Source: Scytonema hofmannii PCC 7110 | Lineage (GTDB): Bacteria > Cyanobacteriota > Cyanobacteriia > Cyanobacteriales > Nostocaceae | Assembly (NCBI RefSeq): GCF_000346485.2 | Contig: NZ_KQ976354.1 | Location: 9,368,666 to 9,432,665 of the forward strand | DNA length: 64,000 nt | Direction: 5' to 3' | Shown here: positions 19,001 to 26,697 of the stretch, piece after piece | Position numbering within the stretch: the stretch's first letter is position 1 | Layout of the letters: each line of letters opens with the position of its first letter | The notes under the pieces: model-generated | Database searches by the model: none | What the model saw: only the letters and a program-made list of their open reading frames with translations | What the model was told of the DNA's origin: nothing | Position numbers and translations under genes: made by a program

Positions 19001-19319
19001 TTTCTAATGCAACTGAACTTATCGCTTCCATGACAGCTGCAAAAGTTTCCGCCCAAGTTGGTAGGGGTGCATCTCCAACCCAGTAGGCTGTGTCGAGAGC
19101 ACGACGAACTGTGCTTACATCTAGACCATCCCAAGCGAGACGCTTCTCAAATTTTTTGGTATCTCCTTTAGCCGCAACCCGACACCAGCGCTCAAGTCGG
19201 GAGTTAACCCTTGAGTCATTGATAGGAACTTCATTCATCAATAAATTAGATTTTAGACGTTCGGCAATTGTACTCGCCTTACCCACTATTTGAGCTAAAT
19301 CTTTCCGAGCCAATTTCAT
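16035..19319 (-). CDS. Class II lanthipeptide synthetase (LanM)
   Basis: A 1094-aa bifunctional enzyme. The N-terminal two thirds form the dehydratase (DUF4135) domain; its kinase-like core includes NCGRCVIIIEFSCGLKLVYKPR and GKDCHYENLIASGEHPVPIDLETLL, used to phosphorylate and eliminate Ser/Thr. The C-terminal third is a LanC-like cyclase of GxxG toroid repeats. Its predicted zinc ligands are Cys964 (SWCHGAPG) and Cys1009-Cys1010 (HLCCGNFG). The CCG form, with three Cys ligands, is the ProcM-type variant associated with permissive cyclisation. ATG 19319 is chosen over TTG 19331. The NHLP-type precursor gene lies 389 bp upstream on the same strand and is its likely substrate. Confidence 0.96.
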   Translation of the reverse strand: MKLARKDLAQIVGKASTIAERLKSNLLMNEVPINDSRVNSRLERWCRVAAKGDTKKFEKRLAWDGLDVSTVRRALDTAYWVGDAPLPTWAETFAAVMEAISSVALETLEKDNSSQYRFVDPEDPIPFETVFISFVEVARKKLLARANGGYQLLEPSVQVILERNLLKKLASVGSQTLQAEFVTFRNFRRASLVSSVAHSSGSLSRELYQQFIEQLLSNNLLSLFQKYSVLARLLATTINLWVEAIGEFLQRLVKDWSEIQQIFQAEGVLGQIVKLNLDIGDAHNCGRCVIIIEFSCGLKLVYKPRTLGLEGAYFQLLSWLNEQGMPLPFKVLKVIDHSSYGWVEYVAQLPCENESAVKRYYRRAGVLLCLLYALKGKDCHYENLIASGEHPVPIDLETLLQPEIRGLEDRGDYGELQTLVNQILDNSVLSTGLLPNWEMSPDGHTLFDVSGLGGVGEQQIPYQILTWHNINTDRMALGQRYGKLAHQANLPTLDGVVCSLNGYIEEIVDGFRQMYDFLLDRQEAILVPDGPLASLARQKVRFLFRNTRLYGVVLKNALAPQFLQNGADFSIELDILSRAFLACDEKPDCWQLLGREEEALAQLDMPYLSAYSDNNALIISPEETIVGVFREPSYNSVIARLQQLSAEDLTQQTAIIRGSLYALVATDLESATVFEYQEPEFDDFTPLSREAMLQQALAIATDLKDKAIYTADGIARWTGLEYMPQTGKLQLQLIDFGLEGGCGIALFLAALERVTGGAGYRDLALSALKLLRRILNNSKAYQLLKMSVDLGATGGFGSILYALVKVSQFLEEPALLEDARQLAFLITPTDIISDRNLDISMGTAGALLGLLSLYQATGDSSALEIAMICGQHLLARRSVSETGYKTWKTMGLEKPLTGFSHGAAGIAYALLRLYGVTSDPTYLETAKEAIAYETSVFSQEAQNWPDFRPFILKNNQPAFMTSWCHGAPGIGLARLGSLKYLDAPEIRQDIDIALQATQKFPWLGVDHLCCGNFGRVDVLLEASRRLSRPELLETVPQHIAWVVERAKQTGGFHIFHKVTQGVYHPGFFRGVAGIGYELLRLAEPNLLPSVLLWD

Positions 19320-19503
19320 TTTATATAACAATCCTAAATCATTTGTAAAATTCTCTCTTCTCTCTTTTCTTTGTGCTCTTTGCGTCTTAGCGGTTAATAA
19401 TTTTTACCTATCAAATAGGGCTATATTTCAGTTGTTCTTGCTTTTTTGCTTTGAAATACAATCCTAGTGGCAGTTTTATAACCCCAAGATTATTGGGCTA
19501 AAA

Positions 19504-19548
19504 ATCGGAAAAAGCGAGAGAGCCACCTTGGTAGATTAGACTCTCTCG
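19504..19548 (-). terminator. Hairpin with T-rich tail between precursor and LanM genes
   Basis: On the minus strand the arms CGAGAGAG (19548-19541) and CTCTCTCG (19522-19515) enclose an 18-base loop and are followed by CTTTTTCCGATTTTT. The position, after the precursor and before LanM, fits a leaky terminator that gives more precursor than enzyme mRNA. A second short inverted repeat (TAATACC/GGTATTA, about 19663 and 19703) closely follows the precursor stop. Confidence 0.6.
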
Positions 19549-19707
19549 GACACCTAGTAGTCTGGCAAGTGAACTTTGCCAAATGGGAAATGACGCGGAG
19601 AACACCAGATACGGTGATGAGGAAAATATTTACACTCAGCAAAATTACTGTGGTTGACTACTAATACCACCTATTGGCAGGTAGTTGATTATCAAAAAGG
19701 ACAGGTA

Positions 19708-20076
19708 TTAGCATGAACACCCTTTGACTCCTTCCATAACAGTATTGAATATCGACTTTTTCACACCTCCACCAGCAACCGCTTCTAGTTCCTCGTCGGA
19801 GAGTTCTTCTTCAGTATCGACAGAAGGCTTCATCGGGATGGATAGATAATAAGTTGTCGGAGTTTCTTCAAGTATTTGAACTTCAACACCATCAGGAATC
19901 TGAGTGTTTAATTCCCGTGCGATCATTCCTTTGGGATCGCTGATTAACTCTTGCTTGAAGTTTTCATCTACCCAGGCTTTGGCAATTAATGCCGACTCAA
20001 TCCCCAGTCTAGCCTTGAGTTGTTCGTCAAGAAAGTCTCGTTCGCTATTAGATGGATTTGCTCCTGCTTGAGTCAT
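19708..20076 (-). CDS. NHLP-type lanthipeptide precursor peptide
   Basis: A 122-aa precursor. The leader (about residues 1-103) is of the nitrile-hydratase-alpha-like type: conserved AKAWVDENFKQELISDPKGM, then VQILEETPTTYYLSIP, then an acidic stretch EELSDEELEAVAGG that ends in a double glycine. The predicted core is GVKKSIFNTVMEGVKGCSC (residues 104-122). It has Ser108, Thr112 and Ser121 for dehydration and Cys120 and Cys122 for thioether rings. The lysines at core positions 3, 4 and 15 and the new N terminus are possible acylation sites. An AGGAG lies 9 bp before ATG 20076. LanM is the probable modifying enzyme, and the C39 exporter at 30737-32971 the probable leader peptidase. Confidence 0.93.
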   Translation of the reverse strand: MTQAGANPSNSERDFLDEQLKARLGIESALIAKAWVDENFKQELISDPKGMIARELNTQIPDGVEVQILEETPTTYYLSIPMKPSVDTEEELSDEELEAVAGGGVKKSIFNTVMEGVKGCSC

Positions 20077-20160
20077 AATTTCTATCTCCTATGATTGTTA
20101 GTTGAGCCATACCAGTTAAGATTTATTCAATCTTTTGCGATGCTGGTATTGTTCTGTTTA

Positions 20161-20340
20161 TTCAAAGTAACCGCTCAATAACCTAAGGTAAATCCTTCAT
20201 CTACAAGCGTCAAATGACGCAAAATCGTTTTTGTTCTGATAGTTCGCCCTGATTTATTGAGTGGTTACTATTCAAAGTTAATTCAGAAAATGATTAATGA
20301 CCAGATAGGAAAGTTCAGTAAAGTTCAGTAAAGTTAAGAA
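20161..20340. promoter_or_regulatory. Divergent control region: inverted repeat and three decamers
   Basis: The 510-bp gap between the divergent precursor and GNAT genes holds two ordered signals. One is a 15-base inverted repeat with one mismatch, GTAACCGCTCAATAA (20167-20181) against TTATTGAGTGGTTAC (20254-20268), each flanked by TTCAAAGTAA or TTCAAAGTTA. The other is three head-to-tail decamers at 20311-20340 (AAGTTCAGTA, AAGTTCAGTA, AAGTTAAGAA). Spaced direct repeats of this kind are typical of response-regulator or activator sites. A binding factor is not identified. Confidence 0.45.
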
Positions 20341-20586
20341 GTTTTTTCAACAATTTGATATTTATTTTTTAACAAATTGAAACAAACTCTTTTGAAGCGG
20401 TTCAAGCAATCTGGTGTATCATAAATTCCGAACAAACAAAATTATTAGACATTTCCAGAATAAGAGTTATAATAAATACTAAGGATATCTGAGAAACGAG
20501 CGCTCAAAAATTTTCAAAAATAACCGTAAAAGAAACGTAGAGTTTTTAGTTAAAAATAGATAAATAGTTTTTCTTGACACAAACTA

Positions 20587-21480
20587 ATGTATTCATTGCA
20601 GATTCTTGATAGTTCGACAGCAACTGCTTATGAGAGAATGACCTTTCCTCTCTTCCGGTCTCGGCTGCAAGTCCTACACCCACAAGAGCTGACAGTAGCA
20701 GTCGGGGCTTCTGATTTGGGGCAACCAATTGGGTTAGCCCTAGCCGAGATCCAATCAGACAATACCTCTGCTAAAGTGCTATCTTTATATGTCGGTTCCG
20801 AACACCGCAATGCCGGAATCGGAACAGCTCTCCTTACCCGTTTAGAGCAGGTGTTGCGTCAAAGAGGTTGTACGAACGCGACCCTGGTCTATATAACAAG
20901 CAAACCGACAACGCCTGCGCTGGAACACCTGCTTGAAAAATGCCACTGGTCCCCGCCAATGCCACGAATGCTGATCTGTAAGAGCGATCGCCGGGTTTTA
21001 AATGCGCCTTGGCTGAAAATGTACGAAAATTTGCCGCCTTCATTTACCATTTTTCCCTGGTGTGAATTAACCCATGAGGAACGAATCGCCATCCAACAAC
21101 AGCAAGAGAAAGATCCTTGGATTCCAGAAGAGTTAGTTCCTTTTCTGCATGAAGAAGGTATGGAACCTCTTACCAGTTTTGGATTGCGTTACCAAGAGCA
21201 AGTAGTAGGATGGCTAATTACTCATCGGATTTACCCAGACACGATCCGCTACACTTGCGATTGGGTCAGGGAAGATCTCCAGAAAACGGGATGCTTACTT
21301 GCTCTCCACGCTAAGGCACATAAGCGTCAAGCGATCGCAAAAATTCCGAAAGCGATCTGGACTGTACCCTTGCACCATTCAAACATGGTACGATTTGAAG
21401 AGTATGAGAAAGACTACTTAACTTCTATGGAGCAAACCAAGGGGTCATTTAAAATTTTGGATGCTTCGTCTGATATTTAG
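20587..21480 (+). CDS. Tandem GNAT acyltransferase
   Basis: A 297-aa protein with two GNAT folds. The N-terminal one (about 1-150) has an acyl-CoA/acyl-ACP loop in YVGSEHRNAGIGTALL. The C-terminal one (about 155-280) is degenerate, beginning around FTIFPWCELTHEER and including VGWLITHRIY. Two-domain GNATs are known to transfer fatty or polyketide acyl groups to RiPP precursors, as in goadvionin and the cyanobacterial selidamides. Because the locus makes a carrier-bound acyl chain without a thioesterase, this enzyme is the best candidate for off-loading it onto the lanthipeptide. The gene is divergent from the precursor. ATG 20587 lacks a clear Shine-Dalgarno, and a TTGACA-like TTGACAC lies 10 bp upstream. 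Confidence 0.85.
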   Translation: MYSLQILDSSTATAYERMTFPLFRSRLQVLHPQELTVAVGASDLGQPIGLALAEIQSDNTSAKVLSLYVGSEHRNAGIGTALLTRLEQVLRQRGCTNATLVYITSKPTTPALEHLLEKCHWSPPMPRMLICKSDRRVLNAPWLKMYENLPPSFTIFPWCELTHEERIAIQQQQEKDPWIPEELVPFLHEEGMEPLTSFGLRYQEQVVGWLITHRIYPDTIRYTCDWVREDLQKTGCLLALHAKAHKRQAIAKIPKAIWTVPLHHSNMVRFEEYEKDYLTSMEQTKGSFKILDASSDI

Positions 21481-21510
21481 TTTTGGAGTTTGAATTTTTG
21501 GTTAAATTCT

Positions 21511-21529
21511 CGACTTCTTGAAGAAGTCG
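21511..21529. terminator. Palindrome after the GNAT gene
   Basis: CGACTTCTT-G-AAGAAGTCG, 30 bp after the GNAT stop. It has the same core as the palindrome at 4684-4720, so it is either a dispersed repeat used as a terminator or only a repeat. Confidence 0.45.
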
Positions 21530-21544
21530 CAAATTGTTATCTAC

Positions 21545-21669
21545 TAGACATCTGGGGAAAAAGATGTAAGGGCGCAATAGACATCTGGTGGAAAAGATGT
21601 AGGGGCGCAATGCCTTGCGCCCCTACCAAGACTTTTGGATAATTCATAATTAATTTCTGGAGATGTCTA
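21545..21669. repeat. Inverted-repeat element of the GGCGC family, full copy
   Basis: It starts TAGACATCT and ends AGATGTCTA, a 9-bp terminal inverted repeat. The interior has a duplicated GACATCTGG-AAAAGATGTA-GGGCGCAAT unit, a GC-rich hairpin GGGGCGCAATGCCTTGCGCCCC, and then AATTAATTTCTGG. The stop codon (TAG) of the minus-strand WD40 gene is the first triplet of the right end. Confidence 0.75.
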
Positions 21670-24600
21670 CTCTACTGCGCCTAAAAATCTTAAGGCTTCC
21701 TGTTGAACTTCTGTTAAACCTTTCGCTTCCGCGATACACATTCCTTCATAGGGTCGTTTTGTTCTCAACATACCTAGGCATTTTCCTGTTTGAATATCCC
21801 AGAGTTGGATCGTTTCATCTTGACCACCGCTGACCACAGTCTTCCCATCGGGACTAAACGCCACCGACCAAACCCAACTCTGATGAGCTAGTATCGTTTG
21901 CTGACATTTCCCTGTACTTAAATTCCAAAGCTTCACGGTTTGGTCACAACTACCACTGGCTAAAATTTCCCCATTTGGACTAAATGCTACTGACTGTACC
22001 CAACTCGTGTGTCCCCGTAACGTTTTTAAACATTCTCCTGTAACGACTTCCCATAAGCGGATACTGCAATCACAACTTGCACTCGCCAAAACTTTGCCAT
22101 CGGGACTAAAAGATATTCCTTGTACCCAGCTAGTATGCCCCACGAGCGTTTTTATACATTTACCCGTGCAAATATCCCACAGTTTAATAGTTTTGTCTTC
22201 AGAAGCACTCGCCAGTGTCACCCCATCGGGACTAAATTGGACAGACCACAACCAACCTGCGTGTCTGTGTAAAGTTTTTAAGCAGTTTCCTGTAATGACA
22301 TCCCATAACTTGACAGTGTAGTCACCACCGCAACTGGCTAGCGTCAGTCCATCGGGACTAAACGCCACCGAACCAATCCAACGACTATGTCCTTGTAAGG
22401 TTTTTAGGCATTGACCTGTCCCTACATCCCAAAGCTTGACACTATAATCGCTACTACCACTGGCAAGATGTTTGCCATCAGGACTAAATGCGACGGAACA
22501 GACCCATCCTCGATGTCCTTCCAAGGCAATTGAACTTGGCAGAGTTTTTAAAGATTGAGCCTCCTCAAGATTCCACAATCGGACAGTCTTATCTTCACTA
22601 CCACTGGCTAAGGTTTTTCCATCGGGACTGAAGGCGACTGATTGAATCCAACTGCCGTAACCTTGCCAAATATCGATGCAGCTACCCGTGTTGACTTCCC
22701 ATAGTCGCACGGATCGATCTTCTCCGCCAGTGGCCAAAATTGTCCCATCAGGACTAAAAGCGACTGAGGTTAAAAGATTGTTATGACCGTGTAGGGTTTT
22801 GAGGCATTTTCCGTCAGCAACACTCCAAAGTCTGGCCGTGCGATCGCCACTACCACTAGCTATCAGCTTGCCATCTGGACTAAAGGCGACCGATCGCAAT
22901 CTTTGAGTATGTCCTGTGAGTGTTCTCAAACATTTGCCAGTTTTAATTTCCCAAATTTTGATCTTGCGATCGCCACTGCCACTTACCAAAAACTTGCTAT
23001 CGGGACTAAATGCTAGCGTTCGTACCCAACGATTATGTTCTAATAGCGTTTGCCGACATTCACCCATGTTCACATGCCAAAGTTTAATACTCTTATCTTC
23101 ACTCCCACTGGCAATCATGCTGCCATCAGGAGAGAAAACGACAGACCAAATATAACTTTTATGTCCTGACAAAACTTTTAGACATTGACCGCTATTAGTA
23201 TCCCAGAGTCTGATTGTTGCATCGCTTCCACCACTGGCTATTAGCTTGCCATCTGGACTAAAAACAGCTGAACGAACTCGTTGATGATGTCCTACCAGCG
23301 TTTTCAGGCAACTGCCGTCGGACACATCCCATAATTTCACAGTATGGTCGCTGCTAGCGCTACAGAGCATTTTTCCATCGGGACTAAAAGTAATTGAATG
23401 TACCCAACCTGCATGTCCTTTACAGTTGAGAATCGGCTGACCATCGGCAATTTGCCATAAGTGAATTTCTCCATTCACATCTCCAGTGGCAAGTAATCTG
23501 CTATCGGGACTAAAGGCAACAGATAAAATGCTGGTTAACTGTTTTGCAAATACTGACTGACTGAGATCGGCACGAGTAAAATTGACATTTTGTAAGTTAG
23601 TATTTTGTAAACAGCCAGACCAAACAGTTAAATTTGAGAAGTCATATCCGCTTAGTTCAACTTGAAGCTGACATAAAAGATTAATAATGTTTCCAGCTGC
23701 GTATCCCGGAGATAACGTCGTATTTTTTTGTAGGTTTGCGAGAATTTTTTGGAATTTTATCTCAATATTTTTGAGATTTTTATAAAAGGTTAACAGCCTA
23801 TCTAATAAAGGTTTAATAAGTAGTTGAATCTGAGTTTGTTTGAGATATTCTTTAGCTCTTGATTTGAGTAAAGGATACTGGTTTAATAAAACTAGATTCT
23901 CACTCTCAATCTCTTCCAGAATTTGCTCGACGAGCTTGTTCTGGAAATATTCTCTAACAACAGGTTGTAAAAAAAGTTTTTTGTTCTTTTTCTCCAAAAA
24001 AGAATGATGCCACAGCGATTGGATAGTTTCAATAATTAATTTGTGTGAGAAGTCTGGAAAAGTGACTACACTCAAATTGCTTTCATCGATTGGTTCTTGT
24101 TCAAGAGTTAACCAGTATAAAAAGCTTTTGACTGAAAAAGGTAAACGATTAAATTGCTGTTCTAAAACTTCGTTGATTTCGCCAAAGACTAAAGATTTTT
24201 TTCTCAAAAGTTCGGAAATATTCCCATCAAACAAATCGGCTGCTATGGAAGCAACAATTTTTAAGGCTAAAGGATTACCGCCATAGTTTTCGATTAAAAC
24301 GTGATAGGATTCCTCCGACTCTAAAAAGCAGCCTTTTAATTGCAAAAGTTTCTGCGCGGCTTGGAAATTCAAGCCGTTTAATTTTAAAGAGCGAACGGGT
24401 AAGGTTTCTCCTTGCATTAAGGCAATTTCTTTAGGTTTTTCTCTCGTAGTTAGCAGCAAGCAACTGTTATGATTGCATTCTCCTAGCCGTTGAAAAAATG
24501 TTCTATAATCCTCATAGCCTTCTTGATATTGACCTGTTAAGACATCACTTCTTAAAATCGTCTCGGTATTATCTAGTATCAACAAACATCGGTTTTTTTT

Positions 24601-25314
24601 CAAAATATGAATCAGATACGAAATTTGCTCCTCAAATCTAATTGGTAAATTGTTTTCCTCTCCTTGAGTTAAAAATCTGAGGAGGTCGATCGCCAGTTGT
24701 TGTAAAGAAGGCGCTTGGGCTAGCGATCGCCAAATCAAATATTCAAAATGGTTCTGAATTTGTGCGGCTAACTTAACGCTAAGATGGGTTTTACCGATTC
24801 CTCCCATTCCTAGCAAGACAATCAAGCGACAGCGATCGGCCACTATCCATTGTTCTAGGGTAGCCAGTTCTTGAATGCGATTGTAGAAAACGGAAACATC
24901 AGGTGCATCTCCCCAGTCTTGATATCTTGTCGTCCCACCGACTGGAGTGTTGACCAAAGCTGGCGATAGCTCGGTTGTATCAATCACCTTCTCACTAAAC
25001 CTTGTTATGGGTAAACTGTCCTCAACCAGCGGAGTGATATCTATCTGATGCGATCGCCTGTCTAAAGCCGAGCGAAAATTGGTTTTACTCACTTTTTCAC
25101 CGCAAACCTCCGACAGCAGCAACCATAACTTAGGTCCGACATCTTGCTTGAGGTAACCCACCGAGTAGCCGTAGCTTTTGGCAATGTCATCGTAGCGCAG
25201 ACACGGATCTGACCAAAACGATTGCAGAATCAGCCTTTGCAAATCGCTCAGATGCTTACCTTTTTTCGTAAATACCAAAGCGTCAACAAAAGCTAAAGCT
25301 TGTTGAGCGTCCAT
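21667..25314 (-). CDS. NB-ARC STAND ATPase with 14 WD40 repeats
   Basis: A 1215-aa protein. Residues 1-110 look like a helix-turn-helix effector-associated domain (LSDLQRLILQSFWSDPCLRYDDIAKSYGYS). Residues about 135-430 are an NB-ARC ATPase with Walker A GMGGIGKT and Walker B CLLILDNTE. A helical linker follows, then a short pentapeptide-like ANLQ/NL stretch (about 580). I count 14 WD40 repeats (VAFSPDGK-ASGS-D-VKLWD), enough for two seven-blade propellers. STAND proteins act as ligand-gated switches in stress, defence or signalling. It separates the biosynthetic genes from the export operon but faces the other way. A direct role in the pathway is unproven. The stop codon lies in a dispersed element. 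Confidence 0.92.
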   Translation of the reverse strand: MDAQQALAFVDALVFTKKGKHLSDLQRLILQSFWSDPCLRYDDIAKSYGYSVGYLKQDVGPKLWLLLSEVCGEKVSKTNFRSALDRRSHQIDITPLVEDSLPITRFSEKVIDTTELSPALVNTPVGGTTRYQDWGDAPDVSVFYNRIQELATLEQWIVADRCRLIVLLGMGGIGKTHLSVKLAAQIQNHFEYLIWRSLAQAPSLQQLAIDLLRFLTQGEENNLPIRFEEQISYLIHILKKNRCLLILDNTETILRSDVLTGQYQEGYEDYRTFFQRLGECNHNSCLLLTTREKPKEIALMQGETLPVRSLKLNGLNFQAAQKLLQLKGCFLESEESYHVLIENYGGNPLALKIVASIAADLFDGNISELLRKKSLVFGEINEVLEQQFNRLPFSVKSFLYWLTLEQEPIDESNLSVVTFPDFSHKLIIETIQSLWHHSFLEKKNKKLFLQPVVREYFQNKLVEQILEEIESENLVLLNQYPLLKSRAKEYLKQTQIQLLIKPLLDRLLTFYKNLKNIEIKFQKILANLQKNTTLSPGYAAGNIINLLCQLQVELSGYDFSNLTVWSGCLQNTNLQNVNFTRADLSQSVFAKQLTSILSVAFSPDSRLLATGDVNGEIHLWQIADGQPILNCKGHAGWVHSITFSPDGKMLCSASSDHTVKLWDVSDGSCLKTLVGHHQRVRSAVFSPDGKLIASGGSDATIRLWDTNSGQCLKVLSGHKSYIWSVVFSPDGSMIASGSEDKSIKLWHVNMGECRQTLLEHNRWVRTLAFSPDSKFLVSGSGDRKIKIWEIKTGKCLRTLTGHTQRLRSVAFSPDGKLIASGSGDRTARLWSVADGKCLKTLHGHNNLLTSVAFSPDGTILATGGEDRSVRLWEVNTGSCIDIWQGYGSWIQSVAFSPDGKTLASGSEDKTVRLWNLEEAQSLKTLPSSIALEGHRGWVCSVAFSPDGKHLASGSSDYSVKLWDVGTGQCLKTLQGHSRWIGSVAFSPDGLTLASCGGDYTVKLWDVITGNCLKTLHRHAGWLWSVQFSPDGVTLASASEDKTIKLWDICTGKCIKTLVGHTSWVQGISFSPDGKVLASASCDCSIRLWEVVTGECLKTLRGHTSWVQSVAFSPNGEILASGSCDQTVKLWNLSTGKCQQTILAHQSWVWSVAFSPDGKTVVSGGQDETIQLWDIQTGKCLGMLRTKRPYEGMCIAEAKGLTEVQQEALRFLGAVE

Positions 25315-25664
25315 AAATTTATAGGTTTATTTATATAAAAGAAGAACAAGAGAAGTATCAAAATTTCGGAGTGAATTCATTAATCTTAACTTTATCCAGC
25401 AAATAAACTTACTGGCATCTTGTAACAAGAATGGGGGCTTTTATGATTTAAATGACCTCATGCGATCGCCTGAATATACAACTAGCAACTTGGGTTACTA
25501 GACAGACCATCTAGCTCGTCCACCTCCTTTGATATACAAGTTGTAATATTTAGATTTTATAATATATATGAAGTTATATAGTTCTGTTTTTTCCCACCCA
25601 CCTACTTAATTTCTATTTTAGATTCTAGGGTCTGAGTTTGCATAAAAATACTTCTTTTTATTCC

Positions 25665-25756
25665 CTAAAGTTATCTAAAGTTATCACTTTTTCTCCCAGA
25701 TTCAGTCTAATAATATAGATATAATAAGTGGTACTTTGGAAGGAGTTATTAGTACC
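25665..25756 (+). promoter_or_regulatory. Putative promoter region of the export operon
   Basis: Within the 498-bp gap before the ParA-like gene are two head-to-tail decamers CTAAAGTTAT (25665-25684), a TATAAT at 25720-25725, and a hyphenated palindrome GGTACT/AGTACC (25730-25735 and 25751-25756) just downstream. This could be a -10 box with an overlapping operator. No good -35 is seen, and the rest of the gap (25315-25664) shows nothing else. Confidence 0.4.
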
Positions 25757-25812
25757 TAGTGAGATTACGCACTTAGTGCAAAGTGTAAGAGTTGACAACG
25801 GAAATATTTACT

Positions 25813-26574
25813 ATGTCAAAAATTGTCTCCATTCACTCTTATAGAGGTGGCACTGGCAAGTCAAACTCTACAGCTAATCTGGCGACAGTGATTGCTCGCA
25901 AGGGTCATCGTGTAGGTATTGTTGATACCGACCTAGCATCACCTGGAATTCATATGCTATTTGGCTTAGATGAAGGAAAAATAAAACGTACTCTCAATGA
26001 GTTCCTTTGGTCTCAGTGTAGAATTATTGATGCTGCCCATGATGTTACTTCTGTACTCAAAGACCAAGGAAATGCTCGTAGTGCTATCTATTTGGTTCCT
26101 GCAAGTGTTAAACTAAACGATATATCCCGTATACTGCGCGAACGATTTGACGTTGAACTTCTACTTGAGGGCTTCCAAGAGCTTATTAAGAGTCTTAAAC
26201 TTGACTACCTTCTCATAGATACCCATCCCGGTCTTAATCAGGAGACTCTAATTTCACTAACAACTTCTGATATCGTCTTGTTGGTACTGAGACCGGATCG
26301 GCAAGATTTTCAAGGCACTGCAGTCACTGTAGATGTCGCACAGAGGCTGAAAGTCCCTAAGTTGTTACTGGTCATTAATAAAGCCTTGAGAGAGTACGAC
26401 TATCAGGATCTCCGACAGCAAGTTGAACAAACTTACAAAACTCCAGTTGTCGGTATTATTCCAGAGTCAGAAGACTTGCTTCGGCTTGCAAGTAGTGGCA
26501 TATTTTCTCTAAACTACCCCCGCCATCCCATAACTCAGGCAATAGAAAGAGTAGCGGAAAAAATTATGGTTTAA
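25813..26574 (+). CDS. ParA/MinD-like ATPase
   Basis: A 253-aa P-loop ATPase with a deviant Walker A, YRGGTGKS (residues 10-17), a VDTDLASPG switch and LLIDTHPG. That places it in the ParA/MinD/SIMIBI group. The frame opens at TTG 25792, but ATG 25813 gives the usual MSKIVSIHSYRGG start. No ParB gene or centromere-like repeat is near, so plasmid or chromosome partition is unlikely. It heads a plus-strand gene series leading to the NHLM exporters. Positioning the export machine or controlling its assembly would be a reasonable guess, but no more than that. Confidence 0.85.
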   Translation: MSKIVSIHSYRGGTGKSNSTANLATVIARKGHRVGIVDTDLASPGIHMLFGLDEGKIKRTLNEFLWSQCRIIDAAHDVTSVLKDQGNARSAIYLVPASVKLNDISRILRERFDVELLLEGFQELIKSLKLDYLLIDTHPGLNQETLISLTTSDIVLLVLRPDRQDFQGTAVTVDVAQRLKVPKLLLVINKALREYDYQDLRQQVEQTYKTPVVGIIPESEDLLRLASSGIFSLNYPRHPITQAIERVAEKIMV

Positions 26575-26697
26575 GAAATAAGCGTTCTCTTGTGAAGAAC
26601 CTGATGAATTTGACTGAATTTTTGGTCAAATTCAGTCAAACAATTTTTTGTGTAACTATGTTTATTCACTCACTCATTTACAAAATGCTTGCTCTCA

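Noticed and set aside
25813-26574. ParA-like gene as part of a plasmid partition locus
   Set aside because: No ParB-like gene, iteron array or replication gene is present, and the gene leads into an export operon.
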